NCBI RefSeq assembly: GCF_000422585.1
Contig: NZ_KE383883.1
Location: 62,001-126,000, forward strand
Direction: 5' to 3'
Source of the DNA: Hugenholtzia roseola DSM 9546
GTDB taxonomy: Bacteria > Bacteroidota > Bacteroidia > Cytophagales > Bernardetiaceae
DNA: 64,000 bases
Shown here: in pieces, positions 25,293 to 34,302 of the stretch
Numbering within the stretch: the stretch's first letter is position 1
How the letters are laid out: every line of letters starts with the position of its first letter
Made by a program: the position numbers and the translations under genes
The notes under the pieces: model-generated
The model's database searches: none
Told to the model about the DNA's origin: nothing
What the model saw: only the letters and a program-made list of their open reading frames with translations

Positions 25293-26552
25293 ATGCTAAA
25301 ATCATACAAAAGTAAAATTTTACCGTTTTTCTTTCTGTGCCTTTTCTTTTTTCTGCCTCACCTGATTTCGGCACAAAGGATTCATTTGATTTCGGCAGGT
25401 AGCCATCAGCATGCCACTTATTTTTCACTTTTGGCAAAAACGGCTACCCAAAGTTTGGCACAGTACAATCGCTTTTTTGCTTATGACGGCAGCAAAAGCA
25501 GGCTTCAAACTCCTTTCGAACTCCTCGAAGCCCTCAACGACAAAAACATCAATCAGGGCGATATTATCGTTTTTATCTATAATGGCGACCTTCAAGACCC
25601 AAACACACCCGAAGAGAGCTTTCGCGCAGGGACTTATTTTTTTCAAATGGAAACGATAAAACAAATTTTGCGCAGAAAAAATCCTACTCTACTTCTGACA
25701 TTACTTAATACTGATAATGCAAACTTAAACCAAATCAGACAAACACCACTACCTTCCTTAGAACAACTATACCATATTTTTAACTATTCGGGAGAAATTC
25801 ATATCCGCTCAAATAATTTGGCTAAGACCTTAGAAAAGCTACAAAACTATAATTTTAATCTAATAAAAACACAAGATTATACCTTTGAAGCCAAGCCACA
25901 AGCCCCACGTTTGGCAGGGCGTACTGAAAACAGCCATCTGCCCTTATTTCCTACGCCCATTCCGCCTCCGACGCTTCGCGTACCTCTAAAAGGCTATGAA
26001 CATTGGCACAATAAAAGCAGTTTGGGCGTAGTAGATAACTATTTTATGGCACAACTCAATCTGGCAGGTTATAGAGAGCGGTCTTATTATCGTTTAGAAA
26101 ATGGTTTTGCCTTAGTGGTAAGGTTAGAACAAATCGAAGCCAACGGCTTGCCCAAAAGAGAACCCGACCGTTGGCGATTTGGCATCAGCAATTCGCAGGG
26201 CAATTTTTCGCTTAACGACTATTTCACCTCCCTTTTTTTTGCACGTGAAGGCTATTTTCGCGTCCTTATCCTAACCGTAACGACGCAAAATTTAAACTTT
26301 TCTCAAAATCAAATTAGTAGAGAAGAGATGGCGAATTGGGTTGTAGATGGTGGAAAAGTCCTCCCCGAAAATGTCAGAAGCGCAACTTTTACCAACCGTC
26401 ATCGCATTGAAGCCCTTATCTACGAATTTAAAGTAGATGACGTAGGCGAAACACCAAGACTGCTTGAGGAAGGTAAAGCAGAACCTGCCACAATTAACAA
26501 TCATCTTAAATGGAAAAACTTATGGGACAGACTCAACCGAAACGGCTACTAA
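25293..26552 (+). CDS. Exported caspase-fold-like pseudoenzyme (no catalytic Cys)
   Basis: 419 residues. A signal peptide ends near LISAQ. The next 170 residues follow the pattern of the C14 proteins encoded nearby: a first strand with ISAG, the strand DIIVFIYNGD where active relatives read IVTFFSLSHG, and LLLTLLNTDN where they have the VWVEACN strand. Neither the His-Gly nor the Cys is kept, and the mature protein contains no cysteine at all, so it cannot be a cysteine peptidase. A proline-rich linker (PLFPTPIPPPTLRVP) leads to a C-terminal domain of about 180 residues (SYYRLENGFALVVRLEQIEA) of a kind I associate with caspase-family proteins of this order. Assignment to the caspase fold is by pattern and is inference. 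The 3' end may overlap the next gene. Confidence 0.6.
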   Translation: MLKSYKSKILPFFFLCLFFFLPHLISAQRIHLISAGSHQHATYFSLLAKTATQSLAQYNRFFAYDGSKSRLQTPFELLEALNDKNINQGDIIVFIYNGDLQDPNTPEESFRAGTYFFQMETIKQILRRKNPTLLLTLLNTDNANLNQIRQTPLPSLEQLYHIFNYSGEIHIRSNNLAKTLEKLQNYNFNLIKTQDYTFEAKPQAPRLAGRTENSHLPLFPTPIPPPTLRVPLKGYEHWHNKSSLGVVDNYFMAQLNLAGYRERSYYRLENGFALVVRLEQIEANGLPKREPDRWRFGISNSQGNFSLNDYFTSLFFAREGYFRVLILTVTTQNLNFSQNQISREEMANWVVDGGKVLPENVRSATFTNRHRIEALIYEFKVDDVGETPRLLEEGKAEPATINNHLKWKNLWDRLNRNGY

Positions 26553-27958
26553 GACCCGCTATGTCTTTTTTAGTTATAACACTTACAATTTTAATTGTAG
26601 CTTACTCTATTATCTTTTTTTGGAATGGTCGCTTTCTAAACATTGCTTTTCTCTATGGAACCAGCATCCTTTTTTCTGTTGTTCCTGCTGTTGCATTGCA
26701 CCTGCTTTATGGATTACCATTCTTTCCACGCGAGGGTAGACGCGGTTTTCTATTTCAAATTATCCCTGTTGCCTTCTTGCTTCTCACCTTCGCTGCACTT
26801 GCCTTTTTTCCCTTCATTGCAGAGTCGCTTTCGCTTACCAAGCAAAGTTATTTTACCATTTTTTTTATTTTAGTATTAGGATTTGCTGTAATAAGTTTAA
26901 TTCCTTCTTTTTCGTTATATAGAAAGTTTATTAAAGAAAAACTAAAAGATGTTACTATTTATTTAGAAGAAAATCAAAATACTTCGCCTCTACTTTACCC
27001 GTCTTCCTATACAAAAGATACAATCTATAACTTACAAAAACTTATTACATTTCCGCAAAAGAAATTTATTCCTACCCTTATTCCTACTATTCTTGGAGTA
27101 GAAAAGTTTATACCAGAAGCAAAAGAACAACTCAGACTATTAGAAAAAAATGAAAAAATTTGGCAAGAGCAACAAAACTATTGGAACGAAATTTTAGAAG
27201 AAAACGATAGACTTTTAGAACAAATAGCAACAAACAGAGAAACTTTTAATGATGAATATGAAAAAATAAGAGAAAAAATTTATGATTTAGAAATAAAAAT
27301 ACAAAAGAATACAGATGAAAAATATGAAAAAATAAAAATATTATATAATAATCTAAAATATAAGTTAAAAAATAAATTTTTATACTTACAATCAAAAGCT
27401 GAAAAAGAAGCTGAAGAATATTCTTTCTACGCTAAACTTTCGCCCTTAGAAAAAGATAAATTTTTAAGTGCTTTTATCACTTACCATTTTTCTCATCAAA
27501 AAGGTTTGCAAGATAGAATCCGCAAGGAACAACAACTGATGGCTTTGCTTCTACTTTGCCAAGTCGTTGAAATTATTATGAAAGAGCGCATATATGAGCC
27601 TTTTAAACAAGAATGTCAGAACCCACCCCAACGTTTCACACCGCTTAAACGCATTGTGGCGAATAACACAATCCTTAAAGACAAGGACATACTTCTGAAA
27701 TTTATTGAAAACACAGGTTTCCTAACCTTAGGTCAGATGTTTAGTTGCATCGAAACAAGTCGAGGAAATAGTGTAGCAAATTTATATTTATTTTTAAAGA
27801 ACTACACAACAAGTTTCACCTTTGATAGAACAGAAAGTGGTCAAGTATCAGCTATTCGAAATGCGCTATCTCATATCAATCAAAGTCAAATTGAAGGAAT
27901 TGACATAGAAAAAGAGCGAAAAAAACTTTTAACTTTTATAAAAAAACTTTTAGCATAA
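26510..27958 (+). CDS. Polytopic membrane protein with coiled coil and HEPN-like R-x4-H end
   Basis: 482 residues. Four hydrophobic helices (about 18-38, 45-68, 80-103, 113-135) are followed by a long Glu/Lys-rich coiled coil (about 195-310), encoded by DNA much richer in A and T than its surroundings, and a compact helical C-terminal domain (about 325-482). That domain ends with AIRNALSHINQ; R450 and H455 form the R-x4-H motif used by HEPN-type RNases. This is motif-level inference only; no family was recognised. The start is uncertain: the ATG at 26510 overlaps the preceding gene by 43 bases, while the ATG at 26561 starts 8 bases after its stop. Pairing with the caspase-like gene suggests joint function. 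Confidence 0.65.
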   Translation: MEKLMGQTQPKRLLRPAMSFLVITLTILIVAYSIIFFWNGRFLNIAFLYGTSILFSVVPAVALHLLYGLPFFPREGRRGFLFQIIPVAFLLLTFAALAFFPFIAESLSLTKQSYFTIFFILVLGFAVISLIPSFSLYRKFIKEKLKDVTIYLEENQNTSPLLYPSSYTKDTIYNLQKLITFPQKKFIPTLIPTILGVEKFIPEAKEQLRLLEKNEKIWQEQQNYWNEILEENDRLLEQIATNRETFNDEYEKIREKIYDLEIKIQKNTDEKYEKIKILYNNLKYKLKNKFLYLQSKAEKEAEEYSFYAKLSPLEKDKFLSAFITYHFSHQKGLQDRIRKEQQLMALLLLCQVVEIIMKERIYEPFKQECQNPPQRFTPLKRIVANNTILKDKDILLKFIENTGFLTLGQMFSCIETSRGNSVANLYLFLKNYTTSFTFDRTESGQVSAIRNALSHINQSQIEGIDIEKERKKLLTFIKKLLA

Positions 27959-27961
27959 GGC

Positions 27962-29389
27962 TCACAAAATCCGCATTTCTACGCGCCTATTGATTTGGCG
28001 ATTCTTTTCGTTGCTATTATCCGTTAGCGGTCGGCTTGCGCCATAGCCGTATGCCTCGATGCGTTTGGGGTCTATTCCCTTGTTTATCAGATAGTTGCGT
28101 GCAGCTTTTGCCCTATTGCGCGACAGCTCAAAGTTCAGACGTGCATTGCCTACATTGTCGGTATGTCCTTCTAAGGCAATTCGCAGGTCTTTGTGTTTGG
28201 TTAGAAAATCATATAATAAGTCTAATTTGTTAGTAGCTTCTGGCACTAAAATATATTCGCTTTGTGGGAAATTAAGTTTAAGATTTAAGGTTTCATTTTT
28301 TCTAATTTCAAAATCTTCAAAAGAAAAAGGCGGCTCTAAACCTGCCTCTGGCTCACTATCGGGCTGACTTTGGAAAGACCAAATCTTGACTTTTTCGCCA
28401 TCTTGGGTAGCGATATAACGCCCGTCGCTGCTAATATCCAACGCCAAAACTGCTTGGCTATGCGGCGCAAGGCGTTGTTTTATGGTCTTGGAAGCCAAAT
28501 CCCAAAGCAAAACTTCGTCATTTATATGCCCTGTTAGGATAAATTCGCCCTGTTTGGAAAAAGCAAAAGCACTACTACCCTGCAAAGTTGTCGCTTGTAT
28601 CTGCCCTACTTTCTGATTGATTTCGAGGTCGTAAAACTGCACCTGCCCCCCTACCGTCCAAACGCCTAATTTATTCTCGGCATGAGAAAAATCTAATTCA
28701 CAACCAAAATCAGGTACGGCTTCGTGTTTGCCTAATATTTTTGTAATTTGTTCATTTTTTATATCATAAAATGCAATTTCTCCACCATAAGTAAAGACTA
28801 AAAAATTTTCGTCAGGCGTAATGATACCTGCCGTAATGCCATACTTGGGGTTTGAAAAAACGCGCTTTGGCTCTTGTTTTGTTTTCAAATTGATTTGATA
28901 AACCTGTCGATTATAGCCCCCAAAAAATATTTTTTCTTTGTCGGGTGTGATAACAGCAAAGGTAGGCTCTAAGCCCTTAATGCCCCCATAAGCCCCAATA
29001 GTTGGACTTTGAAAGCGTTTTAAAAGTTTTACTTTTTTGTTTTTTTCCTGCATTTCCCAAACCAAAATGCTGCCGTCATAGCTTGTCGTTACAAAAAAAG
29101 ATTCGTCAGCGGCAAAAACAATATCTGTAATTTTGTCGGTTTGCGCTTGCAATTCAAAGCATAAATTTTGTGAAGCCGTTTCCCAAATACAAATCTTGCC
29201 CTGCCCATCGCCTGTAGCCAAATATTTACCCGAAGGCGAAAAACGCACATGGGTTACTTTCGCGCTATGTTTTTGCAAGGTTTTGATGTGTATAAACTCT
29301 TTTTCTTGCGCCTGTAAGTTTTTTATAGAAAAAGAAAAAATACAGAAAAAGAGTAGCAGGCTAAAAAGTTTTGATTGGTGGCTATTCAT
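27962..29389 (-). CDS. Exported WD40-repeat protein with C-terminal OmpA domain
   Basis: 475 residues. Signal peptide to about NLQAQ. Seven WD40-like blades follow (about 38-340), for example VTHVRFSPSGKYLATGDGQG with CIWE, and ALDISSDGRYIATQDGEKVK with IWSF. The C-terminal OmpA domain (about 370-475) has LEGHTDNVGNARLNFELSRN and ends NRQINRRVEMRIL; this domain binds peptidoglycan. The protein is thus probably a periplasmic or outer-membrane-side scaffold. Its start overlaps the end of the upstream gene by 8 bases, indicating translational coupling in the leftward operon, of which it is the last gene. It faces the membrane protein gene with only 3 bases between stops. Confidence 0.88.
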   Translation of the reverse strand: MNSHQSKLFSLLLFFCIFSFSIKNLQAQEKEFIHIKTLQKHSAKVTHVRFSPSGKYLATGDGQGKICIWETASQNLCFELQAQTDKITDIVFAADESFFVTTSYDGSILVWEMQEKNKKVKLLKRFQSPTIGAYGGIKGLEPTFAVITPDKEKIFFGGYNRQVYQINLKTKQEPKRVFSNPKYGITAGIITPDENFLVFTYGGEIAFYDIKNEQITKILGKHEAVPDFGCELDFSHAENKLGVWTVGGQVQFYDLEINQKVGQIQATTLQGSSAFAFSKQGEFILTGHINDEVLLWDLASKTIKQRLAPHSQAVLALDISSDGRYIATQDGEKVKIWSFQSQPDSEPEAGLEPPFSFEDFEIRKNETLNLKLNFPQSEYILVPEATNKLDLLYDFLTKHKDLRIALEGHTDNVGNARLNFELSRNRAKAARNYLINKGIDPKRIEAYGYGASRPLTDNSNEKNRQINRRVEMRIL

Positions 29390-30683
29390 CTTTATTTTGT
29401 TTAAATTTTGAAATTTGAAAAGGGGTGCTATCTACACTAATTTTCGGACATTCAAGGCTCTGAACCCTAACAAAATACGTGCCTTTGGCTAACGACTTTG
29501 GTACTTGCCAATCGATACCGCCTACATTGGTTCGGTTGTAGTCCCCAATTTTTAAGACCTGTTTCTTGCCCTGATAGAGGAAAACCTTGACGTTAGAAAC
29601 GTATTTGCTCTGCCAACTAAGGCGAAGTAGGTCGCCACTTTGTATTTTGGATTTAGTAGCGTCGAGCGGCTTTATTGCAGCATATAAAATATCTTGATAA
29701 GTACAAGGATTAACCACAGTATCATTTTCAACATAAAAAACTTTACTTTTGGCAATCAAATTAGGATTTTCAAGTCCCCTTATCAAAAAATAATAACTGC
29801 CATTGCTCACGCGCTCACTTAGCACAATAGCCACTCGATTTGTGTCCAAACCATTATACAAAAGTGCAGAAAAACTATCGTACCTTCCCGAAGTATCGCT
29901 ATCGCTCCTTCGCCAAATTTCCACTGCGACAGGTTTTTGGCATAAATTATCACGCCAAATAAATTGTAGGGTGTCATTTCGCTTGTAAGTCTGCGGCTTA
30001 GACTCAAATAAAGATTTTATTTCCAGATGACGTATTTTAGGGAAAAATAGCTTTCTTTCATAACGTAAGTTTCCTTTATTAAGTTTAACTACTCTTTCCA
30101 AAAATAGTACAATTTTCTTGTTTTTTTTCACTACCTTAAAAACTGCCTCCTTTTTACTAACCTGCACAGAATAGAGAGAATCGGTATCAGCACCCATATT
30201 TTTTTGATATTTTAGGGAAAAACTTACACTTACTTTTAAAAGGGAATCTTCCACAAAAAAGCCATTGAAGACTGCATTTTGCGCTTCCAAAAAAAGGCTA
30301 TGTCGCTTACAATATTGCCGATATTCGAGCGAAAGATACGCCCCTGCCGCAATTTTGGATTTTTCATTCCACTCCGCCGTAAAATAAGCCGAATCTGGAT
30401 TTTCGAATAAGCGCATCAATGCCTCCGCATGGGCTTCCTTCACCTGCACACTGTTATTAGACAAATAAGCGTTATTGAAAAGAGAATCAAAATCTAAAAC
30501 ATTTTTTTTACTTTGTGTTTGAATAAAGGAAGTGTCCGCCGCCGAAAAATCCCATTGGCAGGCTATCTGCTCCGCTAAGTGAGGCGATAAATCGAGGCGA
30601 AAACTTTTCTGTTCTTCTATCTTTGGCAGAGAAAATACAGAGAAGATAATGGCTACAAGAGAAAAAAGTTGTTGTTTATTCAT
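29382..30683 (-). CDS. Exported protein with Kre9/KNH-type beta domain
   Basis: 433 residues from ATG 30683 (MNKQQLFSLVAIIFSVFSLP, signal peptide); a longer frame to 30725 overlaps the upstream gene. The central part is helical, then beta-rich. The last 90 residues (IQSGDLLRLSWQSKYVSNVK, GDYNRTNVGGIDWQVP, GTYFVRVQS) match the pattern of the Kre9/KNH (Ser-Thr-rich, Ig-like) domain found in surface proteins. A similar sandwich seems to precede it (KRNDTLQFIWRDN ... SYYFLIRGLENP). It starts one base after the stop of the upstream caspase gene. Likely role: binding or anchoring in the same extracytoplasmic complex (inference). Confidence 0.7.
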   Translation of the reverse strand: MNKQQLFSLVAIIFSVFSLPKIEEQKSFRLDLSPHLAEQIACQWDFSAADTSFIQTQSKKNVLDFDSLFNNAYLSNNSVQVKEAHAEALMRLFENPDSAYFTAEWNEKSKIAAGAYLSLEYRQYCKRHSLFLEAQNAVFNGFFVEDSLLKVSVSFSLKYQKNMGADTDSLYSVQVSKKEAVFKVVKKNKKIVLFLERVVKLNKGNLRYERKLFFPKIRHLEIKSLFESKPQTYKRNDTLQFIWRDNLCQKPVAVEIWRRSDSDTSGRYDSFSALLYNGLDTNRVAIVLSERVSNGSYYFLIRGLENPNLIAKSKVFYVENDTVVNPCTYQDILYAAIKPLDATKSKIQSGDLLRLSWQSKYVSNVKVFLYQGKKQVLKIGDYNRTNVGGIDWQVPKSLAKGTYFVRVQSLECPKISVDSTPFQISKFKQNKDE

Positions 30684-30684
30684 T

Positions 30685-32118
30685 TTAAAAATTATTATAT
30701 TTTTTCTTGTATTTTTTAGTCCCAATTTGGCGCGTTTCTAAAATTTTGGTGTTCCCCAAATAAATTTCATATCTCCCATCTTGCGCCTTTTCTATCCAAA
30801 CCTCTACCTCTTTATCACATTCGTCTTGATAGATTACTTCGCCGTACCTATCGAAACCTTTAAAAATTTGTGTAAAAATATATTTACTTACCCATCTATT
30901 ATTTCCTTTTACCTCAATAGGACTTGATTCCTGCACCGTCATTTCCATGTCTATTCTATAATAGGCAGGATTTTTTTTAGTAACCAATTTGTTCAAATTT
31001 TTCAAATAAACTTCGATATCACTCCTACGCGGCGTAGGGCGCGAAAGGCTGCTAACTTCCATAAATACTTGTTTATTTTTGAAAAATGTATGTAAATTTT
31101 GTAAAATAGATGCTAAATCGAAAGCATCAGTTCGCTGGTCAGATGCCTCGATAATGGTTTGGATAAAGGCGCGAATTTTGTCAGACGCTTCGTTTTGAAA
31201 AAGTGCTTCAATTTGGTCGGCTGCTCCGCCAACGTTGTAATCTTGGTCGGAAATCTCGATGGCATTGACATAACCCTCATAAATTGGCTCTTGCGTCTTT
31301 TTCTCGATATTGCCTACCGTTTCTTCAACCGCCTGCTTGGTGTTAGTCAGAAGAGTTTGCCAATCCTGTGCAGGGGTCTGCTTGGGATTTTTCAAATTTG
31401 ATAGTTCGGAAAAAAAAACATTTGTCGCAATTCCACCTAAAACCGTCATTTGTGCTTCTTGCCCTTTTTTGGCGGCTGCCACTTTGACATAACCCTCACT
31501 ATTTAAAAAAAGGGCTTCTATTTGTGGGCTTATTTCTACCAAATCCGTAACAGGTGCGCGAGGCGAAAGTATTTTAAAAGCACTCAAACCTTTTGGAATT
31601 ACATTGCAGAGGTCGCCAAAACCGAAGGCAAAAAGTGGATTTTGCATCTTAATTTTATCAAAAAGATAAGTATAGCTAATTGTATTTTTATTGAAAACAA
31701 TACTATCATTTTCTTTAAAAATGATATGCGGATAACGGTCTTGTGCCACATTAGAAAAAATGCCATGCGAGGCAATACAAAGTGCGACGCGCGTTTGGTC
31801 GTCTATCTGGCTCAAAATCTGGGGTAGGGCGTTCATAATCGTATCATAAGCAAACCTTTTATCGGTAAAATAAAAAGGTACAAAATCCATATTTTGCCGC
31901 TCGGCTGTTTTTTTGAAAAGTTGATGCCAATGCGCCGAATCAGTTTTGAAGCTCGCAAAGTTGGCGTTTTCCGCTGTATTTTGGGTATAGGCTATCAAAA
32001 AAAGGATAATTTTTCCTTTGTTTTGTGCAAAAGAAACCTGCATAGAAAAAGCCTGAATACCAAAAAAACTAATTAGAAAAAACAAAAAAAGCGATATATT
32101 TTGTAGTTTTTTTATCAT
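30685..32118 (-). CDS. Exported caspase-family (C14) protein with long C-terminal region
   Basis: 477 residues from the ATG at 32118; a TTG further upstream (32139) would overlap the preceding gene. The signal peptide ends near MQVSFAQ. The peptidase-like domain (about 30-260) has the dyad His118 (LCIASHGIFSN) and Cys171 (GFGDLCNVIPKG), in the strand order of clan CD. The C-terminal half (about 280-477) has helical then beta parts and ends in a Lys-rich tail. Substrate specificity cannot be read; bacterial members usually cut after basic residues or lack known substrates. It is the most diverged of the three C14 proteins and lies 10 bases after its neighbour. Confidence 0.75.
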   Translation of the reverse strand: MIKKLQNISLFLFFLISFFGIQAFSMQVSFAQNKGKIILFLIAYTQNTAENANFASFKTDSAHWHQLFKKTAERQNMDFVPFYFTDKRFAYDTIMNALPQILSQIDDQTRVALCIASHGIFSNVAQDRYPHIIFKENDSIVFNKNTISYTYLFDKIKMQNPLFAFGFGDLCNVIPKGLSAFKILSPRAPVTDLVEISPQIEALFLNSEGYVKVAAAKKGQEAQMTVLGGIATNVFFSELSNLKNPKQTPAQDWQTLLTNTKQAVEETVGNIEKKTQEPIYEGYVNAIEISDQDYNVGGAADQIEALFQNEASDKIRAFIQTIIEASDQRTDAFDLASILQNLHTFFKNKQVFMEVSSLSRPTPRRSDIEVYLKNLNKLVTKKNPAYYRIDMEMTVQESSPIEVKGNNRWVSKYIFTQIFKGFDRYGEVIYQDECDKEVEVWIEKAQDGRYEIYLGNTKILETRQIGTKKYKKKYNNF

Positions 32119-32128
32119 GATACTAATT

Positions 32129-32986
32129 TTATTTTTCAAAATAATTTTTAAAATCTTGGGAAAGAAAAAGGCGTGGGGTTTGGCTAACTCCTGCTATTTT
32201 TTGTGCAAAGCGATTGCAGTCCTGCCTAAGCAAGGGATAAAACTGTTCCCATTCGGGCGCAAGGGTATCAGACTGACTTAATAGGCTCAAATTTTTCCAC
32301 AAGGCACAAGCAAACGCGCCTCCCTGCTGGGTATCCACAACGGCAAACTCGCTATATTGTGCAGCAATCAAGACCACAAGTGGCTGACTGACAAGGAGTT
32401 GATGTAACTTTTCTTTCTCGCTTTTGGGGTTTCGCGACAATAAAAAAAGCGGTGCAGGAGCTTTCTGATGCCCTGCTGCCTGATTGTTGCAGGCTTCTAC
32501 CCAAAAATGCAACACATCGAATCGCTGCCCTATGTAGGCATCATAGACAAGTCCTTCGAGGGAAAGTAGGTCGGTTTTCTGCATCACGCGATTTTGAGAA
32601 AAACAGACCAAATAAGGAAGTTGAGTCTTGCTATCCTCAAAATTTAGCCCATGCGTAATGGAGATAAAATGAAACATGGTCTTTTGCTTGCCCTTCAAAG
32701 CCGCCGCCTTGCGGCAGATGTGTAGGTAAGTGTCTGAAACTTTTTGCTTGGAAAGGTCTTTTCCAACTATCGGGAAAACTTCTAAGTCATAGTCTAACAA
32801 AGTTGCGATATGCCTCACATTTTGGGTAGCCATTGCATAACTTTCCCCTATACCTGCCCTTGTGTTGGGATTGGTATCTTCGGTAGCGGCAACCACCAAG
32901 ACATACCACTTCAAACGCGCCGCCTGCGCCACTTCAAGACCCAAAAAACAAAGCAAGATAAGCAAAAAAAAGGAGACAAAACGCAT
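32129..32986 (-). CDS. Exported caspase-family (C14) protein
   Basis: 285 residues, nearly all peptidase fold. Signal peptide MRFVSFFLLILLCFLGLEVA, cleavage near QAA. The first strand is WYVLVVAATEDTN. The catalytic His is probably His112 (FHFISITHGLNFED) and Cys is Cys166 (LHFWVEACNNQ). Both motifs are nearly identical to those of the protein encoded at 33333-34280, showing a duplication within the operon. Family knowledge: C14 peptidases have a His-Cys dyad on adjacent strands. Export is inferred from the leader. Part of the leftward operon; upstream of it lies a truncated mobile repeat. Confidence 0.85.
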   Translation of the reverse strand: MRFVSFFLLILLCFLGLEVAQAARLKWYVLVVAATEDTNPNTRAGIGESYAMATQNVRHIATLLDYDLEVFPIVGKDLSKQKVSDTYLHICRKAAALKGKQKTMFHFISITHGLNFEDSKTQLPYLVCFSQNRVMQKTDLLSLEGLVYDAYIGQRFDVLHFWVEACNNQAAGHQKAPAPLFLLSRNPKSEKEKLHQLLVSQPLVVLIAAQYSEFAVVDTQQGGAFACALWKNLSLLSQSDTLAPEWEQFYPLLRQDCNRFAQKIAGVSQTPRLFLSQDFKNYFEK

Positions 32987-33079
32987 TTCTTATATTTTTT
33001 TATCGTTTTAAATAATTCAAATAAGGGTAATCCCTTGTTTTTTTCCTATAAAGTGGGAGCGTTTCGGTTATTTCTGGAA

Positions 33080-33215
33080 ACAAAACACTGCCTTGTCCGA
33101 AGTAAGATGGAAATAAAAGAGAACTTTTAGAGCCAAAAAATAGGCTTCAAACCAAATTTTATTTCGTTTCCAAATTTTACAAAAAACGCTTTTCGCAAAA
33201 CTCAACTCAACACTG
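33080..33215 (-). repeat. Truncated family A repeat copy inside the caspase operon
   Basis: In reverse orientation: half of the palindrome (CACTGCCTTGTCCGAAG), CCAAATTTTATTTCGTTTCC and a diverged terminal repeat (AACTCAACTCAACACTG). It lies between the second and third caspase genes of the operon and is the only large gap in it. Confidence 0.75.
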
Positions 33216-33260
33216 CCACCGTAGCAAAACGGGCGAAGCAAGAGTTTCGCGCTACTTCTC

Positions 33261-33309
33261 ATTTGTGGGGACGCAAACAACGGCGGAGGGACAAGGCAGT
33301 GCCTTGTCC
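33261..33309. repeat. Single copy of the hairpin repeat followed by a family A palindrome
   Basis: ATTTGTGGGGACGCAAACAA with CGGCGGA is a variant of the unit amplified at 15876-16020. It is fused directly to the perfect palindrome GGACAAGGCA-G-TGCCTTGTCC (33289-33309), 23 bases before the stop of the next gene. Confidence 0.75.
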
Positions 33310-33332
33310 GAAATGAGCATTTTAGCAATGAT

Positions 33333-34280
33333 TTAATTTTTTCGTCCTGCCGTAGTAGAACTATATCCTTTGATGATTTGAAAGACGGGATTGCCCCCTT
33401 GTTGTTGGTTGGGTGTGTTGGGAGTTGGATTAGAGTTGGGCGAATTGTTATGCACTACGTTGGGTGCGCCCCCGACTTTATTGAGGTAGCAAATCGGATT
33501 TTGCTTTGCCCCCATATCTCTTACTGCCTTTGTTTCTGCTGTTTTTTTGATAAAAGGAAAGATGCTTTTTTCCCAATCAGGTGCAAGTTGTCCGTTGCTC
33601 GCCTGCTCGATGGCAGCCCAAAGTGCGTAGCTATACACGCCTGCAAAGGCATATTGCCCATAAGAGGCGGCGTTCATGACGGTATAGCCCTTGATGGTTA
33701 GTAAATCGTGCAGGGGATTTTGTGTTAGGATAAGACGCGGTTTGAGCGTTTTGCTTGGTGCAGCACCAGAGCCGCGCGGAATGGAATTACAAGCCTCTAC
33801 CCAAACATGGACACTTTCAAAAGCACCGCTATTGTGCAGGGTTTCCAAAATCTCTTGGCTCGAAAGAAGTTCTTGTAGCGAACTATAGACGTTGTCGTGA
33901 GGATTGCAAACTAAGTAGCTCAATTCGGAAGTAGCCTGCTCGAAGTTCATGCCGTGTGAGAGCGAAAAGAAAGTAACAATTCGATGGTTTTGGCTGCTTT
34001 TTGCCTTTTGCAGGGTATTTTGAAGGGCTTGTTTGATGTGAGGAGCAGTAAAGTTATCGCCTTCTATCTGCGTAAGGTGCAGTTGATAGCCCAACATTTG
34101 CGCAATGGCTTTGAAATTGTTAGCGGCATTTTGATAATCTCGACTCAAATCTACCCCTACGCTTCTATCTTTGGTAGCGGCAGCCAAGATGACGTACCAA
34201 TCGTATTGCTGCTGGGCAAGGCTTGTCGCTGCCAATCCGACATAAAAAAAGAAAAAGAAAAGAAAACGTTTCATATTCAT
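33333..34280 (-). CDS. Exported caspase-family (C14) protein with low-complexity tail
   Basis: 315 residues. A signal peptide (MNMKRFLFFFFFYVGLAATS, cleavage near LAQ) is followed by the C14 fold: WYVILAAATKDRS, His109 (TFFSLSHGMNFEQ) and Cys164 (VHVWVEACNSIPRG). After about residue 265 comes an Asn/Pro/Gln-rich tail (NNSPNSNPTPNTPNQQQGG), probably a flexible linker or surface tail. It is closely related to the protein at 32129-32986. Lies 22 bases after the unknown gene upstream, in the same operon. Confidence 0.85.
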   Translation of the reverse strand: MNMKRFLFFFFFYVGLAATSLAQQQYDWYVILAAATKDRSVGVDLSRDYQNAANNFKAIAQMLGYQLHLTQIEGDNFTAPHIKQALQNTLQKAKSSQNHRIVTFFSLSHGMNFEQATSELSYLVCNPHDNVYSSLQELLSSQEILETLHNSGAFESVHVWVEACNSIPRGSGAAPSKTLKPRLILTQNPLHDLLTIKGYTVMNAASYGQYAFAGVYSYALWAAIEQASNGQLAPDWEKSIFPFIKKTAETKAVRDMGAKQNPICYLNKVGGAPNVVHNNSPNSNPTPNTPNQQQGGNPVFQIIKGYSSTTAGRKN

Positions 34281-34302
34281 AAAATTTAAAATGTAAATTT
34301 TG

